Assembly: GCA_958414155.1 (NCBI GenBank)
Contig: CATYWI010000040.1
Location: forward strand, 1 to 8,165
Direction of reading: 5' to 3'
From: an uncultured Anaerotruncus sp.
GTDB taxonomy: Bacteria; Bacillota_A; Clostridia; Oscillospirales; CAG-272
Length of the DNA stretch: 8,165 nucleotides
The translations under genes were made by a program, and so were the position numbers. Shown here one piece after another: positions 4,409 to 8,165 of the stretch. Under the pieces are notes generated by a model. The model saw only the letters and a program-made list of their open reading frames with translations. It ran no database searches and was not told where the DNA came from. Every line of letters begins with the position of its first letter. Position 1 is the first letter of the stretch.

Positions 4409-6256
4409 ATGAAAAGAAAGAAAGAACGGAACAGACAACCCGGCAGCGGACGGCTGATGCTTGAATTCATGCATGGCTCAAAGCTGCTTTTTCTGGCAGG
4501 TATAATCGTATCGCTCGGCGTGACCGGAGCCGACATGCTGAACCCCCAGCTCATCCGCTTTACCGTTGACACGGTGCTGCGTCAGGAAGAGTCGGATCTG
4601 CCGTCTTATGTCCGTGTGATAGTGGACATGCTCGGCGGCGCCGAGGTCATCCGCACACGTCTTTGGACGGTCGCCGCGGTGATTGTCGTCGTTGCGCTTT
4701 TTGCGGCGGTCTTCCGCTATCTCCAGCGCACGATCAACACAAGAGCTGCGGAAACGCTTGTTGAGCACATGCGCAACATGCTTTATGAAAAAATACAGTC
4801 GCTGCCCTTCTCATGGCACATGAAGAACAAGACGGGCGACATGATCCAGCGCTGCACCTCCGACGTTGACATGGTGAAGAACTTCCTCTCGGAGCAACTC
4901 ATATCGATCATCCGCATAGTGATCCAGGTCACCGTATCCCTTATCGTAATGTACGGTATGGACACCCGCCTCGCACTTGCAGCCACCATCTCGCTGCCGG
5001 TGATACTTATTTATTCCGCCGTATTCGGCAGACGCATCGGTTCCGGCTTCAAGGACTGCGACGAAGCCGAGGGCGCGCTTTCTGCGATAGCTCAGGAAAA
5101 TCTCACCGGAGTGCGCGTGGTACGCGCCTTCGGGCGTGAAAAGTACGAGCGCGAGCGCTTCCGTGCGCAGAATGATAAGTACGAGGCGCTCTGGGTAAAG
5201 CTTGCAAGATATATGTCGGCATTCTGGGGAATGGGAGACTTCATTTCCGGGCTTCAGGTCATGCTTATAATAATTCTCGGCGTATTTGCATGTCTTGACG
5301 GCAGACTTACCGCAGGCTCCTTCCTTGCGTTCGTTACATACAACTCAATGCTGACATGGCCCATGCGCCGTCTCGGTCGAATGATATCCGAGATGAGCAA
5401 GGCAAACATCGCCATAGACCGTCTCAGCTACATCATGTACTCCGAGCCGGAGCACGACCGCCCCGGCGCATGCGAGCCGGACATGCGCCGCGACATTGTT
5501 TTTGACGATGTGAGCTTTGCATACGACGGCTGTCCTGAGTTGCTCTCCCACATCTCGCTGACAGTTCCCGCCGGCTCGACGCTCGGCATTCTCGGCGGCA
5601 CCGGCTCTGGCAAATCCACGCTCGTACACCTGCTCGACAGGCTTTACGAGCTTCCCGCCGACGGCAGCGGAGGCAGGATAACGATAGGCGGCGTTGACAT
5701 TGCCGACATCCGCGCGTCGTATCTGCGCCGCAGCATCGGCATAGTCCTTCAGGAGCCGTACCTTTTCTCCCGTTCGATAGCGGACAACATATCGATAGCC
5801 TCTCCCGGCGCGGGAATGGAGGAGATTCGCGAGGCGGCGCGCGTTGCCTGCCTTGACGAGACGGTATCCGGCTTCAGCGAGGGCTACGACACCTTTGTCG
5901 GTGAGCGCGGAGTAACGCTTTCCGGCGGTCAGAAGCAGCGCACCGCGATAGCCCGCATGCTGACCGAAAAGGCTCCGATAATGGTATTTGACGATTCTCT
6001 CTCCGCCGTCGACGCGGAGACGGATGCAAAGATACGCGCCGCGCTTGCCGATCAGCTCGGCGGATCGACCGTGTTCCTTATTTCTCACCGCACGGCGACT
6101 CTGATGAGCGCGGACAAAATAATCGTGCTCGACCACGGAAAAATAGCCGAGGAAGGCACGCACGACGAGCTTATGAAGCTCAAGGACGGCATTTACCGCC
6201 GCATTTACGAGATCCAGATGTCGGATCCCGACGCAGGAAAGGAGGCAGACGCATGA
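4409..6256 (+). CDS. ABC exporter half-transporter, degenerate-site subunit (heterodimer partner 1)
   Basis: The 615-residue protein starts at ATG 4409, 6 bases after AAAGG. An N-terminal type I exporter membrane domain (about 20-335, six helices) has the usual cytoplasmic coupling segments GDMIQRCTSDVD (143-154) and ENLTGVRVVRAFGRE (230-244). An ATPase domain follows, with A-loop Tyr372, Walker A GGTGSGKST (396-404), Q-loop Gln448, x-loop FVGERG, perfect signature LSGGQ (504-508), Walker B ending FDDS with Asp528, and H-loop His560. The residue after the Walker B Asp, normally the catalytic Glu, is Asp529. Asp at this place marks the degenerate-site subunit of heterodimeric exporters such as LmrCD, BmrCD and TM287/288. 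Its stop codon overlaps the next start, so the two products are made together and should form one drug, lipid or peptide exporter in the cytoplasmic membrane. The substrate is unknown. Confidence 0.95.
   Translation: MKRKKERNRQPGSGRLMLEFMHGSKLLFLAGIIVSLGVTGADMLNPQLIRFTVDTVLRQEESDLPSYVRVIVDMLGGAEVIRTRLWTVAAVIVVVALFAAVFRYLQRTINTRAAETLVEHMRNMLYEKIQSLPFSWHMKNKTGDMIQRCTSDVDMVKNFLSEQLISIIRIVIQVTVSLIVMYGMDTRLALAATISLPVILIYSAVFGRRIGSGFKDCDEAEGALSAIAQENLTGVRVVRAFGREKYERERFRAQNDKYEALWVKLARYMSAFWGMGDFISGLQVMLIIILGVFACLDGRLTAGSFLAFVTYNSMLTWPMRRLGRMISEMSKANIAIDRLSYIMYSEPEHDRPGACEPDMRRDIVFDDVSFAYDGCPELLSHISLTVPAGSTLGILGGTGSGKSTLVHLLDRLYELPADGSGGRITIGGVDIADIRASYLRRSIGIVLQEPYLFSRSIADNISIASPGAGMEEIREAARVACLDETVSGFSEGYDTFVGERGVTLSGGQKQRTAIARMLTEKAPIMVFDDSLSAVDAETDAKIRAALADQLGGSTVFLISHRTATLMSADKIIVLDHGKIAEEGTHDELMKLKDGIYRRIYEIQMSDPDAGKEADA
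6238..6245 (+). promoter_or_regulatory. Near-perfect ribosome binding site inside the end of the upstream exporter gene
   Basis: AAAGGAGG lies 7 bases before ATG 6253 and within the last codons of the first half-transporter. Together with the ATGA stop/start overlap (6253-6256) it shows translational coupling, as expected for equal amounts of two subunits. The end of the first protein (AGKEADA) is partly dictated by this site. Confidence 0.9.
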
Positions 6257-8109
6257 GCGGCACAGAAGTAAAAAAAGACCCGCGTGAAAACCAAAAGAAA
6301 AAGAACGACAGTTTTGTCCGTCTGCCGTGGTTCGGCATCGGGAAGCTGATACCGTTCATCCGCCCGTACAGGCGCAAGCTGCTCGTCATGCTGGTGCTCG
6401 GCATAGTCGGTAGCGCAGTAGACATTGTCATCCCTCTTTTCCAGCGCTACGCCATAGACAACTACATAGTCACCGGCGTTGTAAGCACGCTGCCGTGGTT
6501 CATACTGCTCTACCTTCTTACCCTTATCGTTCAGATAAGTGCGAATTTCGTCACGACCTACACCGGCTCGCGCGTTGAATGCGGTGTCGGTCACGATCTC
6601 AAGCAGGCGAGCTTTGACCACCTTCAGACTCTCTCCTTCTCCTACTTCAACCAGAACAGCGTCGGATATGTTCATTCCCGCATCATGAGCGACACCTCGC
6701 GCATCGGCGAGCTTGTTTCATGGTCGCTTCTTGATGCCATATGGAACATCTCCTACATCATCGGCGCGATAGCGGTCATGCTCAGCATAAACAGCAAACT
6801 GGCGCTGGCAGTCATTGCGATAGTTCCGATAGCGGCGCTCCTCATTGCGTTTTCTCTCAACAAGCTGACCTCTCTCAACCGTTCGATACGCGAGCTTAAC
6901 TCCCGTATCTCCGGCGACTACAACGAGGGCATCACAGGCGCCAAGACCATAAAGACGCTTGTGATCGAGGACAAAATGATATCCGAATTCGAGTCCGACA
7001 CCCGCACGATGAAGCGGACCTCGGTAAGCGCCTCGCGTTTCCGCGGGCTTCTGTTCTCCTCCGTATCCTTCTTCTCCTACGTTGCGCTTGCGCTCGTTCT
7101 CTGGCGCGGCGGCATCCTCACCCTTGAGGAAGCCATGAAGGTCGGCACGCTTTCGGTCTTCATGTCCTATGCGCAGGGGCTTATGAATCCTCTTCTCTGG
7201 ATCATAGATGCATTTTCAAGTCTTATCAACACGCAGGTGAACATCGAGCGTGTCACCCGTCTGCTTGAGACCGAGTCTGACGTCACCGACACTCCCGAGG
7301 TGATAGCAAAATACGGCGACACCTTTGAACCGCGCCGCGAGAACTGGGAGCCGCTTCACGGCGACATAGAATTCCGCGATGTGACCTTCCGCTACCCTGA
7401 CGGCGACGAGACGGTGCTTGAGCACTTCTCGCTCAAGGTCCCGCAGGGCACGCGCGTTGCCATTGTAGGTGAGACGGGTGCGGGAAAATCCACTCTTGTC
7501 AACCTTGTATGCCGCTTTTACGAGCCGACAGACGGCGCTGTTCTTATCGACGGGCGTGATGCGCGCGAGCGATCTCAGCTCTGGCTGCACTCCAACATAG
7601 GCTATGTGCTCCAGTCGCCGCATCTTTTCTCCGGCACTGTGCGCGACAATCTGCGCTACGGCAAGCCGGATGCGACCGACGATGAGATCAATGCGGCTCT
7701 GCGCACAGTCTCTGCCGATGCTGTTGTGGCGCGCATGGATCGCGGGCTTGACAGCGAAGTAGGCGAGGGCGGCGATCTTCTCTCCACCGGCGAAAAGCAG
7801 TTGCTTTCCTTTGCCCGCGCGATAATTGCCGATCCGCGCATTCTTGTGCTTGACGAAGCGACCTCATCCGTTGACACGATAACCGAGCAGATAATCCAGA
7901 ATGCGATCGGCAAGGTCACGGCAGGACGGACGTCCTTCATCATTGCGCACCGTCTTTCCACTGTACGCGATGCGGATGTCATAATCGTTGTCAAGGACGG
8001 CAAAATAGTTGAGGAAGGACGTCACAGCGAGCTTATGCGTCGCTGCGGCTACTACCACTCCCTCTACACCCGCCAATACGAAAAAGAAGTTCTTTCTATA
8101 CTCGGGTGA
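6253..8109 (+). CDS. ABC exporter half-transporter, catalytic subunit (heterodimer partner 2)
   Basis: The 618-residue protein starts at ATG 6253, overlapping the previous stop. A hydrophilic Lys-rich N-terminus (1-25) precedes a six-helix exporter membrane domain (about 40-330). Its coupling segments include GYVHSRIMSDTSRIGEL (138-154) and GITGAKTIKTLVIED (226-240). The ATPase domain has A-loop Tyr381, Walker A GETGAGKST (406-414), Q-loop Gln454, x-loop EVGEGG, Walker B ILVLDE with Asp534 and catalytic Glu535, and H-loop His566. Its signature is LSTGE (510-514) rather than LSGGQ. It thus supplies the hydrolysing Walker site opposite the partner's intact LSGGQ, while its altered signature faces the partner's Asp529 site. 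The two half-transporters therefore fit as an asymmetric heterodimer. No terminator is visible in the 56 bases after the stop, so the operon may continue beyond the window. Confidence 0.95.
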   Translation: MSGTEVKKDPRENQKKKNDSFVRLPWFGIGKLIPFIRPYRRKLLVMLVLGIVGSAVDIVIPLFQRYAIDNYIVTGVVSTLPWFILLYLLTLIVQISANFVTTYTGSRVECGVGHDLKQASFDHLQTLSFSYFNQNSVGYVHSRIMSDTSRIGELVSWSLLDAIWNISYIIGAIAVMLSINSKLALAVIAIVPIAALLIAFSLNKLTSLNRSIRELNSRISGDYNEGITGAKTIKTLVIEDKMISEFESDTRTMKRTSVSASRFRGLLFSSVSFFSYVALALVLWRGGILTLEEAMKVGTLSVFMSYAQGLMNPLLWIIDAFSSLINTQVNIERVTRLLETESDVTDTPEVIAKYGDTFEPRRENWEPLHGDIEFRDVTFRYPDGDETVLEHFSLKVPQGTRVAIVGETGAGKSTLVNLVCRFYEPTDGAVLIDGRDARERSQLWLHSNIGYVLQSPHLFSGTVRDNLRYGKPDATDDEINAALRTVSADAVVARMDRGLDSEVGEGGDLLSTGEKQLLSFARAIIADPRILVLDEATSSVDTITEQIIQNAIGKVTAGRTSFIIAHRLSTVRDADVIIVVKDGKIVEEGRHSELMRRCGYYHSLYTRQYEKEVLSILG

Positions 8110-8165
8110 CGTTGCTTCAGATTTGCAGCTTCATACCCCGATGGTGAAATGAGTGCTGTTTTATA

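Noticed and set aside
5345..6163. A 272-codon minus-strand frame inside the first exporter gene.
   Set aside because: It is antisense to a conserved ATPase domain, with Arg/Ala-rich composition and no own signals.
8110..8165. A possible terminator or further gene after the exporter operon.
   Set aside because: No stem followed by a T-run and no start codon with a ribosome binding site can be seen in these 56 bases.
1..8165. CRISPR arrays, tRNA or rRNA genes, insertion sequences or attachment sites.
   Set aside because: I saw no regularly spaced repeats, no cloverleaf-type sequence, no transposase or integrase, and no terminal inverted repeats with target duplication.

Overview
The window suggests an endospore-forming, fairly GC-rich member of the Clostridia, perhaps an Oscillospiraceae-like gut bacterium. 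Three things point this way: a SpoVM-like sporulation peptide, clear SigA-type promoters with AGGAGG-like ribosome binding sites, and the gene content (a surface protein with Listeria/Bacteroides-type repeats, an orphan solute-binding lipoprotein and a heterodimeric ABC exporter). The lineage is an inference from gene content and style; no marker gene is present.

Left part (1-1573). A minus-strand gene runs off the left edge and encodes a membrane-anchored surface protein with InlB-type repeats and the start of a BspA-type leucine-rich region. Its promoter lies in a divergent intergenic region. On the other side of that region is a plus-strand micro-operon of two tiny genes: a 50-residue, two-helix membrane protein and a 31-residue SpoVM-like peptide. 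The operon has a -10 element resembling mother-cell sigma factor (SigE/SigK) sites, a leader stem-loop and a strong intrinsic terminator. It is the most interesting and most easily missed part of the window.

Middle part (1574-4190, minus strand). Two genes are read leftward, each from its own promoter. The first in transcription order encodes a 489-residue solute-binding lipoprotein with no permease genes beside it. A long hairpin follows, and its G-U pairs only form in the minus-strand transcript. Next is a gene for a membrane-anchored coiled-coil protein. Its central domain looks like a NodB-type polysaccharide deacetylase that has lost its metal-binding and catalytic residues.

Right part (4191-8165). 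A divergent regulatory region holds back-to-back SigA promoters, a LacI/CcpA-like palindrome in the solute-binding-protein promoter and a perfect 7-3-7 palindrome just upstream of the exporter promoter. Two translationally coupled ABC half-transporters follow. The first has Asp in place of the catalytic Glu but a perfect LSGGQ; the second has the catalytic Glu but a degenerate LSTGE signature. This is the complementary pattern of a heterodimeric exporter with one active and one degenerate ATP site. The last 56 bases after the exporter show no recognisable feature.
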